NCBI GenBank assembly: GCA_022578605.1
Contig: MU394059.1
Location: 806,001 to 870,000, forward strand
Direction: 5' to 3'
Origin: Camillea tinctor
Taxonomy: Eukaryota > Ascomycota > Sordariomycetes > Xylariales > Xylariaceae
DNA: 64,000 nucleotides
Below, piece by piece: positions 47,568 through 60,993 of the stretch. The position numbers were made by a program, and so were the translations under genes. The notes under the pieces are model-generated. The model had not been told where the DNA came from. It ran no database searches and saw nothing but the letters and a program-made list of their open reading frames with translations. How positions within the stretch are numbered: the first letter of the stretch is position 1; each line of letters begins with the position of its first letter.

Positions 47568-50500
47568 CCTTTTTCCTTTCATCAATACTTAATAGCTTTT
47601 TGACTTTATATATTTTACTTCCACAGTTCGTCTCTTTTTCTTTTTTATAATTTTTTCTTTTAATGATAAGAAAAATAAAACAAACTGAATTTGCTAGTAC
47701 TTACGTAGGTGCTAATCTTATCACTTAGGAGGTACGTACTAGTATTCTACTCAGAATGGATATGGAGTCTACATGTAAGGGTAGGAGCTACTCAGATCTT
47801 ACCTTAGAAAGTAATATATAGGAATACATCGGACCGGCCCTCTCCTTCTCCCCGGCCTTTCCCCTCTTCTAACTTAGAACTCGAACTTTAACAATCCATT
47901 CTCGTCATCTTCCCCTCCTCTTCATTCCCTTTCCCCCCTTGTTCTTCTTCCTCGTATCTGCTTTCCTAGGTAGCATTGGACTATCGACCATCGCAGATAA
48001 TAAATTTGATCCAACTACCATCCACAATGAACCGTCAGTCCGAAAAAGCCGATTCGAATTGGTGCAAAATATGGGTCCGTTTGACTTCTTCAGCCTTCGC
48101 CAAGATCATCACCAGCTCTTGAATAGAGAGATTTGGAGAGACAGGGGGAATATCTTCATATCTAAACTGAGCAGGGATCACGTGAGATGAGACAACGTGC
48201 CCAATATTGCTTGATCGAGATGTTCCAGCTTAGATGGATTTGTGGTTGTGGTTGAAGGGGGGAAAACACCCAACCCAGAATTGGCAAAAGGCACGCGATG
48301 GGCGGTTTCTGGTTCCGATAACTAGCCAGTCCGTCACGATATCGCTGCTCAGAGCATGAGATCTCACATCTTCTTTTGTTCAAGGTTGAGACAAGGCGAG
48401 AGCTCTCGCGGCTCAACAACGGATCGGCAATAAGACAAGACGTTCATAATCGGTGGCATCCGACCGGACTAGGCCTGAACCTGGACATCCGATCGATCAA
48501 AGCTTGGAACCTGGAAGCTTGGAGCTTGTATGGGGACTCTAAGCTCACGGACCACCGGCTACAGTTGTCAATTGGCATCCCTTGATGACAGTTGTGAATT
48601 GTTCAAGTGCAACGTGTTTCCTTATATCTATATTGGGAAACAGTGAGGTCAATTGGCCCTTGCTGGTCACGAAGCCTAGTCCTCATATGGCCCTACCGCC
48701 TACCTCTTAGTATAGCGACACGCCTTGTAACTTGCCACCTTGGATACCAAAGACTTGACTCCTCTCCTGCAGCTCTCGCACGGCTTGGAACTGCAAGCTG
48801 CAGGGGTCTACTCTCGAAGAAATCCAGCATGCTTCATGCGGATGGCGCTCGAAGCTGCATCAGCAGAAGGTACACACCCCCCCCCTTCGAGGAGGAATGG
48901 CTTTTTGGGCTCCATCATCCATTGTTCCCATTGTTCTTATTCTCCTCAGACATTCCACTCGTCGAAGCAGTCAACCAGGGGAAGAAGCCCAACTGCATCC
49001 ATCCATCGGATGAGACTGCAGCATACGGCTAATACACTTGCCTCCTACCATCGCCAACACACCGAGGTGTAATCCTGGTGCTCGCGGGTGAGTCTAAAAA
49101 AAGAGGATCAGAGACCCTGTCGATGGCCCTCTTTCTTGTGCTCGACTATTCGTGCCTGATTTCACTCTCGGCACTTTATAGATGTACTCTTCCAATAGTC
49201 CGTCTATCCATCCTGTACTCTCACAGACGCAGCTCCATACCGCAACCTGTTCCCACTAGACTCTTGATGGAGGCCGATGGCGATCGCAAGAGATCGCCAC
49301 CTAGCTCGCGCGTCCCCTGGTATCGCGGGGCGTCTCTATGGCTTTGAGCGTGCCACGGAACCCTCAATCACTTGATTTCCTTCACAGTCCCTGAGCACTA
49401 ACGCACAACTGGCGAATGTCCCCAACTATTCTCTGTCGTTGACAGAATCATAAGCAATTTAGTTGAAGCCCACGGCAACTGATAGGCGCTCCATTTCTTA
49501 AGTTTCAATGGCTAAGCAGCAAGGAGTTTCCCCCCTACACTGCGTACATATAATAGCAAGCCCGCAGACTCCTTCCAATCCCGATGCCGCGTTCGTTGCA
49601 TTACATGGTGAGTTACACCAGTCCGACGATTGGTTCGACCAGATTTAGCGAGGAGGATATAGTTGCTTTCTACACCTCACTGCACGGCGCACTGGAACCA
49701 ACTATATATTTGAAATGTAGTAAATATGATGAGGATACCGCCTAAAATATCCAGGTGCGTCAATTGAGCTGTCTTATACATGTCTTTCCCTCATGTCAGC
49801 TCCATCAGCCGCCTAGGGACCAGGACCAGGACCACGACAATGCAAGGGAAACGATATTGGCTCCGCACACATAAAGCTAGGGTGAAAGGACGGGCGAAAC
49901 ACGTACCGAGCTCGATCTGTGGGGATGACGACGGGTCACGGCATCCGCCATCACTGCTGTGGAGCCATAATAGAATCGCCCCGTATGTATATGTGAAAGG
50001 TCTCGAACTAGGCAATAATAAAACAAGGCAAGAAGAAAAGAAGAAGGGCTAAAAAACAAACCGTACAATAGGAACGATAAAGGGCGTTTGTTCGTTTCAA
50101 GAGCCTGCATGGCGAGGCGTATATGTCTCACATGTTTCGACATTATTAGTACAGCGCCATGCCTCTTCGCATCGTACGCCTTGGGGGAAGAACCCGCTAG
50201 GGTAGATATTAGCAACGAAGCCACATTATAGACCTAGCATGAATAGTCTAAGGCGTCCGGCCCTGGACCTGGGTGGCTGGTCCTGGCTTGCGTGGGATGG
50301 GGGACGGGGAGTGGATGCACCCAGACATGTCCAGGTACCCAAAGCAGATCCGATGATTGACAGGGAACAAGGGCAAACCTCTGCATTGTGGCTGCTGCAT
50401 GGCCTTTTACTTCTTTTCATCTACCACACAAACATCAACATACACATAAATGCGTACATACACATACACACACCTAGCAGTATACCTACACCTCGAGTCC

Positions 50501-51860
50501 CCATATATCGACTCACTAGCCTACCAATGCGATACCCACAGTCTAGCGACTTTGGTCAGGTCGCGCAGTAGTCTAACTGCTTCGTACCTGATATGTAAGT
50601 ACCTCATGTACGGCAACGTGTGGCTTTCCCAGCAGATTACTTCGGTCAACCACACATACCCAAAACGTCGCAGCGCATACATGCTGCTCGGCAGCACGCT
50701 CCAGTTCCAAGTCCGGATAAATCGCTGAGGAGTCAAATCAAGGCTTCTGCAACCTTCCTGCAGGTGTGGGATAAACAAGGTGAAAAAGGGTTGACCTCGC
50801 TTCACAGTCCTGTTCTTACATAGTAGATGCTTTACACCGTTCTGGTGCTGCTACTGCTGCTTCTGCAGTTCCCGAAACCGTTAGGCCATCGCGATAGTGA
50901 GTTCGTAGCGTTGACTCGCGTGCCCGTTTTATTGTTCATGAGAACCGAGACCAAGACTAGGCAAGCCCAATGGCGCTTTCTGCCAGTCAACTGACCTTTT
51001 CCCACCCTACCTCGTGGATCATGGCTCGTGCTCACGGGTTCACCTGCCTTATTTCTGTTGGCGGCCCAGCGTCTAAGATATCTCTGGTGTGCCTGGAATA
51101 TTAAGGATGAAGGTGTGGTACAGTAGTATTCCCGTTCGTAAACGTACGACGCTCTCAGTCTCGACGCCGAGCGACGGCGTTATTTCTTGGTGGGTATGCA
51201 TGGCCCCTTGCCCTTGTCCCCCCGGATCTCATTGCGGTTAGGGGTGTTGGTTACCCTCCCCGATTTGGCATCTGCAATCGTTCTGTGTTGTTCACCTATT
51301 ACTGTGTCTTGTTCCTACCGATTCGCTCTCGATCTTGGACATAAACCCACTATTTTCCTTCCGTCAAGTTCACACAAAAAAAGACATATAACGGAAGACC
51401 CGATCGATTTACACGTATACAAGGTTTGCCTTCTGGAAACATTTGTTATAGAAAATTCTACAGTGAGGCGATAGGTTCATGACATGGCATTGGCATGGCC
51501 TGACCTGACATGGATACCTGCATATACTCCTCCGATCGCCGCTTTACGAGAACCAACCACTGCTGCTAGAGGCGCGCATACATGATCCATTCTTATACAT
51601 ATATACACCTCAACTGCGACCCCTGGACCCGGTAACTGTATACACCGGACCTACAGAGTATATCTTGTCTAGGTATTCTCGACAGTCAGCAACAATAACG
51701 AAACTTTCACTGGTCTTCGGCTGTTTCGCTTCGACTCTAATGATATATACCAACAATATACGAAACGAAACATCTCACAATATACAACTAATCCATTAAC
51801 CTATACCTAGCCGTCGAATCGGTTCATTTAATTGTTATCACTATCAGTTACTTATATATA

Positions 51861-53507
51861 ATGCAACTCACTATGGGCCCCCTCGACATACCGGCGCCTC
51901 AGGGTAGCTGTGTAGTAAAACTTGCTACTACCGACAGCATACCAAGGCACCATCATCGCGGCAGCACAAGGTCACACACCAAATCACAACCATTCGACGC
52001 GGACGACCTGCGTCGAAGGTTATATGTGGTGGTTGCTGAGCAAGAAGCACTGAAGGAGAAGAGACGGAGATCACGAGTAGAAGCGGATGTTAAAAAGGTG
52101 CGAAAAGAGCAGAAGATCGTCACGACGAGGAGTCAAACAGACATGACGGTGGCAGCAGACGCAAAAGCTTCGGCGATACAAACATCAGTAGTAGTATCGA
52201 CAGAAACAGCAGTGAAGCCCGAGATCAAGAATAGGACTAGCTTCGCAACGCGAATGGCCGAGGCGAAGACGGCAGCGACAGTGACCACTATCTCTGCGGA
52301 GAACCCATTGCCATCTTCTGGCGACACAGCGGTTGCTTCAAACGTGGCAAGCCTCAGGCACTCCAAATCAAGGTCACTTCAAGACCGCCTGCGGCGCAAA
52401 GCCTCATCCAACACGACCATCATAACCCGTGTTGATGAGGCAGCACCGACGACAACAGCGAACAATGTCTCTACAACCGCAGCTCCAACAGCCCCATATC
52501 GACATGTACCGCAAGAGGCAGCTACGCAATTCGCACGCACGGCAACACCAAACAATGTGCGCCGCGACAGAATCCATATTCATAGCGTCTCCCAACAGAC
52601 AGCGCTGAGGTCTCACCCAATACTTCCGGAAGCGCTGCCCTCGTCGGTCACTGGAAAGGCAACAGCAGCTGCACAAGAGCCACGACAACGCATGCTAAAG
52701 CGATCGCACACCGATTGGGCCCAGATTCGCCAGGGCCAAATCCTGGAGGCAGAAGAAACGCCGTCGCGGTCATCGACACCAAGACCAGCACCCGTGGAGT
52801 GCACAACACTAACTTCGGGGGCGGTGGCGAAGATAGAGCGCCCAGGGCCGCCCCAGCACCGTCATACCTTTCCGTTCCCATTCCCTAACGGTGGGGGCAA
52901 GTCAGGCCGGCAGGGTAGATATGGAGAGGTAGTTATAGAGAACGAGAGATTCCGGAAGAACGGCAGCCTTGGAAAGAGAAGTTCATGTAGGAACCAGATT
53001 CAGCGAGCTGCGGTGTTAGAGCTACCACTCGAGAAGCCCCACCGCGACGAAGAAGCGAAGAAATCTTTGGATGAATCTCCTGCGCTGCTGAATATTGGGA
53101 CTGAGCATGACTTTCGCCCCCACGAACGTGTCGATTGGACACAAAATGACGAAGAATTGAAGATGCGCGAGCAGGAGAGAGAAGAGGCTCAGAAGCAAAA
53201 GGAGAAGAAATCAACACGGAAGACACCAGTTTTGCTACAGCAGCTCAGACGCGCAGACTCGCTCTGGGCACTTAAGGACAAGATAGTGGGGAGTCGATCG
53301 AAGAAGCACAACAAGGGGAATGACGGCAGTGCCGTAATCAGTGAGGAGCAGCAGGCGGGAGAAGCCGAGTCGCAGAGGTCAGCGTCAGCAACAGCTTCTA
53401 GATCTGGATCCAGAGCCCAGTCTACGCCAACCCCTTCATCTCCCCCATCGCCCAGATCTTTTTCTTCTGCTAAGCAAAGCTTCCTGGCGAGGTTCAAGCG
53501 CTCGTAA
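51861..53507 (+). CDS. Uncharacterised, largely disordered basic protein
   Basis: A single open frame of 548 codons that I do not recognise. The N-terminus has a short ordered-looking stretch, DADDLRRRLYVVVAEQEAL, leading into a highly charged helix (KEKRRRSRVEADVKKVRKE). The rest is low complexity (Ala, Thr, Ser, Gln) with a short aromatic/Gly patch (HTFPFPFPNGGGKSGR), a DEELKMREQEREEAQKQKEK helix, and LQQLRRADSLWALKDKIVG near the end. It finishes with Ser/Pro-rich sequence and FLARFKRS. There are no membrane segments or signal peptide. Length, codon usage and lack of stops support a real gene. The start could also be Met5 (51873). Function is unknown; a cytoskeletal or signalling scaffold is only a guess from composition. 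Confidence 0.7.
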   Translation: MQLTMGPLDIPAPQGSCVVKLATTDSIPRHHHRGSTRSHTKSQPFDADDLRRRLYVVVAEQEALKEKRRRSRVEADVKKVRKEQKIVTTRSQTDMTVAADAKASAIQTSVVVSTETAVKPEIKNRTSFATRMAEAKTAATVTTISAENPLPSSGDTAVASNVASLRHSKSRSLQDRLRRKASSNTTIITRVDEAAPTTTANNVSTTAAPTAPYRHVPQEAATQFARTATPNNVRRDRIHIHSVSQQTALRSHPILPEALPSSVTGKATAAAQEPRQRMLKRSHTDWAQIRQGQILEAEETPSRSSTPRPAPVECTTLTSGAVAKIERPGPPQHRHTFPFPFPNGGGKSGRQGRYGEVVIENERFRKNGSLGKRSSCRNQIQRAAVLELPLEKPHRDEEAKKSLDESPALLNIGTEHDFRPHERVDWTQNDEELKMREQEREEAQKQKEKKSTRKTPVLLQQLRRADSLWALKDKIVGSRSKKHNKGNDGSAVISEEQQAGEAESQRSASATASRSGSRAQSTPTPSSPPSPRSFSSAKQSFLARFKRS

Positions 53508-56326
53508 AGAAGGGGGCAAAGATATAGAATAAGGAGGAAAGATTCCCCTCCTTAGTCCCACGACGAGCCATCCCAACTTCATGAACATACTTTTTTTATT
53601 ACCACTACTACTATTATTGTTGTATTACCACTGTCACAGTATAGCCAGCTGGAGCATTATGATAGCACAGCAGGGCATGCTACAATCCTAAACATTTCCT
53701 TGCGTATAGATACCTACACAAGAAAAGAAAAAGAGAAAGGCCTACATCTTTCATAGAAAGAAATGATACGATGGAGGAGGCAAAAAAATTGGAAAAAGTT
53801 AGAATAGCAAATTTATTAGCTAGAAAAAAAATACAAATATTGTTCATCATTAAAAAAAAAGAAAAAATCAAACCAAGCCCTTGGGATCTACAGAACCGAG
53901 CAGCGTTGGAACATGCGCAGGTCGTATAACACAGTGCTGGGTTGGCTTATGTAGGTGAGTATGTCGTTAGAGCGACTTTAGGAAGATCACGAGACCTGGG
54001 GGCAAATCGAATAGGAGCGGTATTGTGAATGGCCACTATACTACGTCTATTTTTACAACAACACAACAAGGGGAGCTCGATCTAACTATCTACGTATCTA
54101 GTGTCTCAAAAGATGGGCCGAAAAAAAAACGCGGGGACTGGGGAGAGGAGGCAAGTCAACCGATGGAATTGCGTGTCCCACAACTTGCCGACTGTATAGC
54201 AAGCATAGCATAGCATAGCACAGAAATTAAGCGATCTCCCGAGCCATCCGAGGAGAAAAGGGAAGAGGCCGCCCTTCCTTCGCTCCCTCCTTCTTCTCAC
54301 TCTAGACTCTTGGTAGACGAAAGAAGGAGAGAAGGGGAAGATCGTATATCTCTCTGAGTTTAGTTAGCAAGCATCTCTGGCCACTCTTGCCTCACTTGTT
54401 CGACCCTCTTTCTCCTGAACTAAACCTTTTTTTGAAGTAATTGCGCACCCGGGGGTCGGGCATTACGGCACAAACGTAGACTCTCGGTTTATTTTTCTTT
54501 TATTTTTATTTCTTCCCCTTTTCTCCGACCTCTTAACCCCGCGGGAGAAGAGCATGGCGTCCGGAGCCCGCCGGAGAGGGGAGTAGATGTTTTGCGCTGG
54601 GGTTGGAGACTGAGAGGGTGCGTATGTGTGTGCGTGTGTGGCGAGTGTGGTGTGGTGGGTTTGGTGGAGGAGGTATTGGTTTCAAGTTATTTCGAGAATA
54701 GTGGTAAAGGTAAGTAGGGAAGTTGAGTGATTTTGGTATTTGGTATTTGGTACCCGCTAAGATAGCAAGCTCGATAATGTAGAGGATCTGGTTTCTCTAT
54801 GATGATGTTAGCAACGTTTACTATCTTCTACCTCTACCCACCATCCCTTAAGCAGGGAAACCATCAGTCGCCACCATCGAGGAGGATTCCCCATCCAGAT
54901 AATCGGGTGTCTTCACCCCTCCTTTAGGTCTGTATCGAGTCTTTTCCAGGTTCCGCCACCGTTTTGATGCCGCGCATTTGATCCACATCTGTCGGTATCT
55001 CTTTTCCCCATTTCCTCCCAAACGTAAAGTTAGGTGAGAGAAAGCCATCGGTGAAGGTCCGTTTTTAATGTTACTCACCACCACTTTCACTCTTCTAGGG
55101 CGAGGACGAGGAAGGGAGGGGAGGATCCGGTTTGTCGCCCCAAGTAGCGCTGAGTCTTGTTTCGTTCTTCATGCACTAAGTAGTTAGGTACTACGTCTCC
55201 TCGCAGAAAACGTGCCCCCCTCCTAAGAGTATTCGAAATGACGTGGTCAAATATGCGTAGGCATGTCGCTGTAGCAGCGATCTGATGAAGTATGCCTCGC
55301 GTAATGATTCAAGTTGGGTGAGTGAGTTGTCCTTCTTCTCCCCCCCTCTCCCCTCCAATCCTCAAGGGACCCAGGAAACAAGTGTACAGATGGATGGATG
55401 CAAGCTGACGGGCGCGATTTCTTGCTGCAAAGAATGATCAGGGTGAGCACGGCCCTATTACTATCAGCTGAAAAGAGAGAAAAGCAACGAAATTTTAGAT
55501 TTTTAGGTTTCCGTGCCGGGACGAAGGTGGAATTAGGTTTGGTATATCATGGGTTGAATTATTTTTATATTTTATGCTCCTATCTGAGGCCCTGTGTGTC
55601 GACCATGTATGCATGCGAGCGCGACGTGGTCACCGCTTTTAGGCCGGGGGGCCTAAGGCTGGTCAACTGGGCAGGATGGAAATATGTTTCCATACACACC
55701 TTCGACCCTTGAAAACAAGACAATATCCCGGAATCAGAGGTAGCAGTTTTTTTTTTGTTGTAGATTCTAACAGGTGATCAATGGGTATGTTTTCATGGGA
55801 GACGTTGAGACGTTGCTTATGAAAAATGGAGATTCATGTGGGTCGGAAGGGTGTATGTCGGTATCCAGAGGATGGTGGGATATGTTTGGTTAGTATCGAT
55901 AGCAGACTTGAATAATATAATGCAGGCCGAACCACTCAAGGCTCGAGGAAACCCAATTTTGCCAATTGCAGTGCATCCCGTTCTAGAATGCTGAAGTCTT
56001 TGTGCCTCATTCATACTGAGCGGGTTCAACAGAGATGTGATTGCTTCACTTCTCATCGTCGTGGGGAAACGAAGCTCTAGTCAGGCATAGGAGACGTTGC
56101 AGTCCGTCCCTAGTGCAGCAAAACTCGTAAGATACCCTAGATAACTTGATTAGCTTGAGTGTGTTGCGAAACCCCTAGTCATTCAATACTAAGAGATATA
56201 TAGACATACTAACTGGACCTATGCATCTCACAAATGACAAATACATTGCACAATATTGATTCGGTAAAGCAACGCGCATGTCCCTATTAGGCGTTCTTGT
56301 TCTGATCTTTGCGCTGTGAGGATGAT
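53508..56326 (+). other. Intergenic between disordered-protein gene and HIT-finger gene
   Basis: No gene I can support in 2.8 kb. It holds A-rich tracts (53825-53868), an ATAGC-unit microsatellite near 54199-54219, GT-rich sequence near 54618-54660, and an 80-codon open frame (54848-55090 minus) without a known domain. Confidence 0.4.
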
Positions 56327-57038
56327 CTATGGCTCCAAGGTTTTCTCATTGCGAATTAAGCGACCGATGGTGTGAGCATCCTCCTGGGCAAGTTTCCTAC
56401 GCAGCTCCGTGTCCGTGTCTGTATCGGCCGATTGCACTCGCGACCTGAACAAATAAACCAGTTCACAAAACTCGCGAATGGCTTCCCTATCGTCACTGGG
56501 AGTTATTGTGAGCTGATGTAAGGTTTTCCGGCCATTTTCTAGGCCAATGTCCTTGTCCCACGGCTGGTTATGTTTGCGATTCTTGAGACCTGGTAGTCCT
56601 GGCTGTTTTACATTATGTCCACTTTCATTAGTCGAAGGAGGGTCCGTCGCCCGAGCTATACCCCATAGCTGTGCTTCAAGTCGGGGATATTTCTTCACAA
56701 GCTCATGGTATTCCGGCATGTCGGCTATGCTAGACATTCTGAAACGACCCGATCCAGCCTCATCCCCCTGAGGGAGGTTGGTAACAGGGACCACTGCAGC
56801 CGAAGCAGAAGCTGGTTGGGTATTGGCAGGTGTCTCTGCAACCTCTACCGGAGGATGGTTGTCTCTATGCTCTCGAGAGCATGCTACGCAACAACTGAGC
56901 GAGGTATTATAAGCAAGCGTCCTCCAAGAAAATTATAATATGGATGTGAATAACTTACGTATAAGCGTTGCATCGGGGGCATTTGTACTTGCCCTCGACA
57001 GCTTCGCAGATAAGACAAAGCGGTCTGGTAGCCGGCAT
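56327..57038 (-). CDS. HIT-type zinc-finger protein, two exons
   Basis: Exons 57038-56959 and 56894-56327 encode 215 residues. The N-terminus forms a complete HIT zinc finger across the intron: Cys8, Cys11, Cys20, Cys23, Cys28, Cys32, His36 and His40, with the typical YKCPRCNAYTC core. HIT fingers occur in Hit1/ZNHIT3 and ZNHIT6 (box C/D snoRNP assembly) and in chromatin-remodelling subunits such as Vps71. The remainder is acidic and helical, with MPEYHELVKKYPRLEAQLW as the most ordered-looking stretch, and resembles the Hit1/ZNHIT family in layout, but I cannot assign it to one orthologue. The 64-nt intron has good sites. The stop lies at 56327-56329. Confidence 0.8.
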
Positions 57039-58487
57039 GATGAAATTGGCCAAAAAATATTCTGGACTCGATTAACGACCTGCGTAAGAGAGAACAAATC
57101 CTAAGAACAGATTAACCATTTGAGAATGAATAATAAACAACAAAGTCAAACGTAGTCGGTAGTAACAGTACTCCGGTTACAGAGAGTATGATAACACCGA
57201 GAAAGGAAAATACACACGGTACGATGTTTCTCTATCTCTTTTGGGCAGCTAAAAGTTATAGCCCCTGGACAATATAGCCTTGGTGCCCAAGTGTCAAGAG
57301 GTAACCCAAAGAGAAAACACGGATATACAGATAAAAACGAGACTCGGATTAATTTTGGAATTTGAAATCTTGGAACCACGAGAACTTACCAGTGTATTAA
57401 AAGAGAATAGACTTGGTTTCAGCGAAGATTAATGTCTGGTGAACCTGTTCACGGTAAAGGAATAAATGAGGAGGAAGAATTATGGCATGAGAAAAAGGAA
57501 GAAAGGTGGTAGATAGGTATCAGGGAGAATGCAAGAACGGGCATGAGAATTGGCCGAGGAGCGGGTATTGTTCTGTACGTATGTATACCGATTCCCGAAT
57601 ATCGCTAGCTTCGTCCACTTCCCGGGGTAGATTCTCTTGGTCCACAGTAGTCTAGACAAGTCCTTAAACAACCATAGGAAACGAGGTCGAGTATAAATAG
57701 TAATAGCAGTATATGCTCTGGTTAGGCGAGTAGAGAGGAGTATAGGTAGGTTTGGTTGTTTAATTGATGTAGGATGATAAGTGGAGGATCTGAACAACTC
57801 GGCATTTATTTAGAATGATATATTGCCCAAGGTATAAATACTGTAGTTGAGGATGCACGACGCATGAGAGAAAGATTCCAAGTTGGACGAATTGATGTAA
57901 ACGGCATGAACGCGGCTGAAGCCTAATCTGCAGGGCTGAAATATTTAGAGAAGTTGTGGGGAAGTTGTTGAAGTTTTTGATTGGTTTGGTGATCTTCGAG
58001 GGTAATCTAGGTTATCTGGGTATCTGGGTGTATCTAAGATCTGAGGCGTTGTGGCGCGGTTACCGACATCTAAGGTTCGTCTAAAAAAAAAGAAAAAGGA
58101 AAAAAAAAAAGAAATGCCGATTGAGCGATGAGAACTGTAAGATTTGCGTCATTGTCGGTTGTTGCTTTATAAGCGACGCATTGTGAATGGTCACTTTCTT
58201 ATCTTATCGATGCGACTTGCCTCCGATTTCAATAAAATAAACCCAACCAGCTGAGGACTCACCTATGAAATTTACTAGTTCGCCAACTATCAAAAATAAT
58301 TATATGTTAAATACTTTCCTACCTACCTACCTACATAACCTAGTCATATTTGAACACCCTTCTTGATGTCCTTCCCCTTTGCATACTGCATGAATTAAGT
58401 ACCAAGCTTCGAGTTTAAATTCGTGCTAGACATCAAAGTTCAAGTTGTCGCATGTGAGAACGGACGAACTGCTTTGTAATCGCAAAT
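57039..58487 (+). other. Divergent promoter region of HIT-finger gene and NFU1
   Basis: About 1.4 kb with no gene I can support. It contains an A-rich tract at 58083-58113 and a CTAC microsatellite (ACCTACCTACCTAC) at about 58320-58333. Confidence 0.45.
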
Positions 58488-59693
58488 ATGTCTTCGAGTC
58501 GCCTTTTCAGGCCTGCAGCTGGCTTGGTAACGGCAACAGCAGCCACCATTAGATTACAACCTACGAGATGTAACCGAGGAGTATACGAGTCAGCAAGGCA
58601 AGCCTATAGGAGCTCTAGATCACTGAGCAGCTTAGTCCGGCCGCTGCCATCATCGTCGTCGTCATCACCACCACCATCATCGGCATGGCATGCGACATCG
58701 CGAGCTCCATTACTAGTGCCCCGCGGTTCCCGAAGTATCTTCATACAAACCGAGAACACACCCAACCCCGACGCCCTCAAGTTCCTACCCAACTATAGAG
58801 TCATACCGCCCGAGATCAACACGCCCTTTATCGAATACCTGAACGCCAGGAGCACGATATCGCCGCCGTACCCGTCCCCGCTCGCAGCCCAGCTCATGAA
58901 CATCGACGGCGTAACTTCCGTCTTCTACGGGGCCGACTTCATCACCGTGACGAAGGCGACTGATGCAAACTGGGTCCACATCCGGCCCGAGGTATTCGGT
59001 CTGATCACCGAGGCAGTCACCGCGGGCCAGCAGATTGTTACTCTGGGCAAGAAAGACGCCGCGGGAGCGGGGAGCGGGGCCGTGGAGGAAGACAGCCTGA
59101 GCTACAACGAGAACGACAGTGAAGTTGTGGGCATGATCAAAGAGCTGCTCGAGACACGGATACGGCCTGCTATCCAAGAAGACGGTGGCGACATCGAGTT
59201 CCGCGGTTTCGAGGACGGTTATGTGAATTTGAAACTGAGGGGCGCATGCCGGACCTGCGACTCGAGTACGGTCACATTGAAGAATGGCATTGAAGGGATG
59301 TTGATGCATTATGTGAGTAACCTCGCCTTTTACTCTCCCCAACACCTCGAGAGTCGCTAGCGTTTATTTGACGTCCTGCCACCTTGTTTAACCTGATGGG
59401 GTTGAGCGGGTTGTGGTCAAGAGTCTACAAAAAGCTTGACGATCAAAACCTTTCGAACTATCCCTGGTCCCCATCCCTTCGTCCCTTGTCTTGCCCCCTT
59501 TCCTATGACGAATTTGCTAACCAATACCCCATAGATTGAGGAAGTCAAGGGGGTGAATCAGGTGATGGACCAAGAAGAAGAGATCGCGATGAAGGAATTC
59601 GCAAAGTTTGAGGAGAAACTACGCGCACAAAAGGGTCCAGACGCAGCTCCTACCACACCGGGGAAAGACTCTTTAGACTCGGTTCCTGGTTAA
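58488..59693 (+). CDS. NFU1: Nfu1-like mitochondrial iron-sulfur cluster carrier, two exons
   Basis: Exons 58488-59312 and 59535-59693 encode 327 residues. Nfu1 receives [4Fe-4S] clusters in the mitochondrial matrix and passes them to targets such as lipoyl synthase and complex II. The first 80 residues are Ser/Arg-rich with few acids, fitting a presequence. The Nfu N-terminal domain follows (FIQTENTPNPDALKFLP, then GVTSVFYGADFITVTK). The NifU-like C-terminal domain has RPAIQEDGGDIEFRGF and the cluster-binding CxxC pair Cys254/Cys257 in GACRTCDSSTVTLKNGIE. The second exon supplies the end of that domain (IEEVKGVNQV) and an acidic tail. A 222-nt intron is longer than most here. Confidence 0.95.
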
Positions 59694-60807
59694 AGAGCGG
59701 GTAACAAACGATAGAACGAGGAAAAACAAAAGCATAAAAAAAAAGAAAAAGAAAAACTATACGTCGAAATACATTCGCTGTATTAATAGGTACGGGCATA
59801 CATATAAAGTATTACTATTGCTCCGTTTATTAAAAAATGGCATTCCCCTCGAGGCTACCCAAAGATAACAATGGCGCACCGTCCGCCCTTATGACTTTAA
59901 TAGCTCTCATATACATGGCATGGTTTACGGAGCGCGACCTAAACGGCACCGTGAATGAACATGAACAAGAATTGGCCGGCCCTCGTCTCAGCGTCTAGGT
60001 CTTGGATAGCCTATCTTCTATCTGGTTAGATTAGTTGACAGCCCCTTATATGCAAACTCTGTAGACCGAAAGGTGGACCTCTAGCGGGGTGGAGGATCGG
60101 CTGCTAGGATGGCTCGCGCCAATGCCTTGAATCGTGACCTTCCTCCTCCTTTGATCGTGGTTCATCGCACTAGGCATGATCTAGTCCCGGCACTTAAGCA
60201 GTAGTTCTGGCTCTGGGCTGGATGATCATTCCGGCCCATGTTGTCTGGAAGGTAACGAAATATGGATGGCATATATCGGAAGGCGAAAATAAATCTGGGG
60301 AGTAGCATTTATTGCGCACCGGTGTGGCGACGCTGGCGGCGAAGCGCGCGATGGTCACATGGGTAGCTTTGCAGTTCACACCTGCAGATGCGCATCCCTA
60401 ATGGACACGACCAAACCCCGCAAGGAGGAGCTGGAATATACGTCAGATTGCATCCCCACGATGCCTCGACTCTATAGACGACCCTGTTCGAATGGGAAAT
60501 GCCGAGCACAGAACAGCTCCATACAGTAATAATAACAATGATGATGGTGATGACGATAATAACAATATTCGCAACACAGGCTAGGTTCGTCGTGCGGATG
60601 CAATATCAGAAAGTCAAGAGAGTTCCCATATAACAATAACAACAACCACTACCACTACCACCACCACCAAGGACCACGTACGTCATGCTTGCGTATAATT
60701 TATCACATAGAATAGAGAGCGTATGACTAGAACCCGGGGGGCTCTCCCCCTTGACGAATACGCAATGAGCGATACTTTAGATTCGTGATCAGGTGGAACT
60801 TTTTATT

Positions 60808-60993
60808 TTACTTTATTTTGAGGCATTCCTCGTTTAGGCCAACAGGTTTCGACGCCTTAAAGACACGACGTTCTCTAATGCCGTGTACGTGGCCGTTGCG
60901 TTTCTTGTGTAGGTGTCCCTGAGCGCGTGATTGGCTGCGCTCCACGAGATCCTCTTTCGATGCTTGGACGACATCCGACGATTCCTTTATCAA
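60808..60993 (-). other. Possible short coding exon, unassigned
   Basis: Sixty-one codons ending in TAA at 60810-60808. Composition is protein-like: charged, with VVQASKEDLVERSQ, HLHKKRNGHVHG and RERRVFKASKP, and many C/G third positions, unlike the surrounding AT-rich DNA. There is no ATG at its start; a CTAG acceptor-like site lies just upstream near 61011. It could be the last exon of a gene whose other exons I could not find, or a relic. Confidence 0.3.

Larger units (their letters stand above)
46379..51860 (+). other. Gene-sparse region between UREG and a disordered-protein gene
   Basis: About 5.5 kb in which the only gene I can support is tRNA-Asp (47471-47542). Two T runs lie at 46677-46688 and 46714-46729 upstream of UREG. 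Open frames from 47939 to 49350 and 49780 to 50820 have no domains and no clear codon bias. Short repeats such as GGACCA units occur near 49817-49835. Confidence 0.4.

Noticed and set aside
47939..49350. Chain of open frames downstream of tRNA-Asp
   Set aside because: Frames overlap in several phases, lack domains and are Ser/Pro/Leu-rich like translated non-coding DNA.
54848..55090. 80-codon minus-strand frame between the disordered-protein and HIT-finger genes
   Set aside because: Some protein-like composition, but no domain, partner exon or codon evidence.
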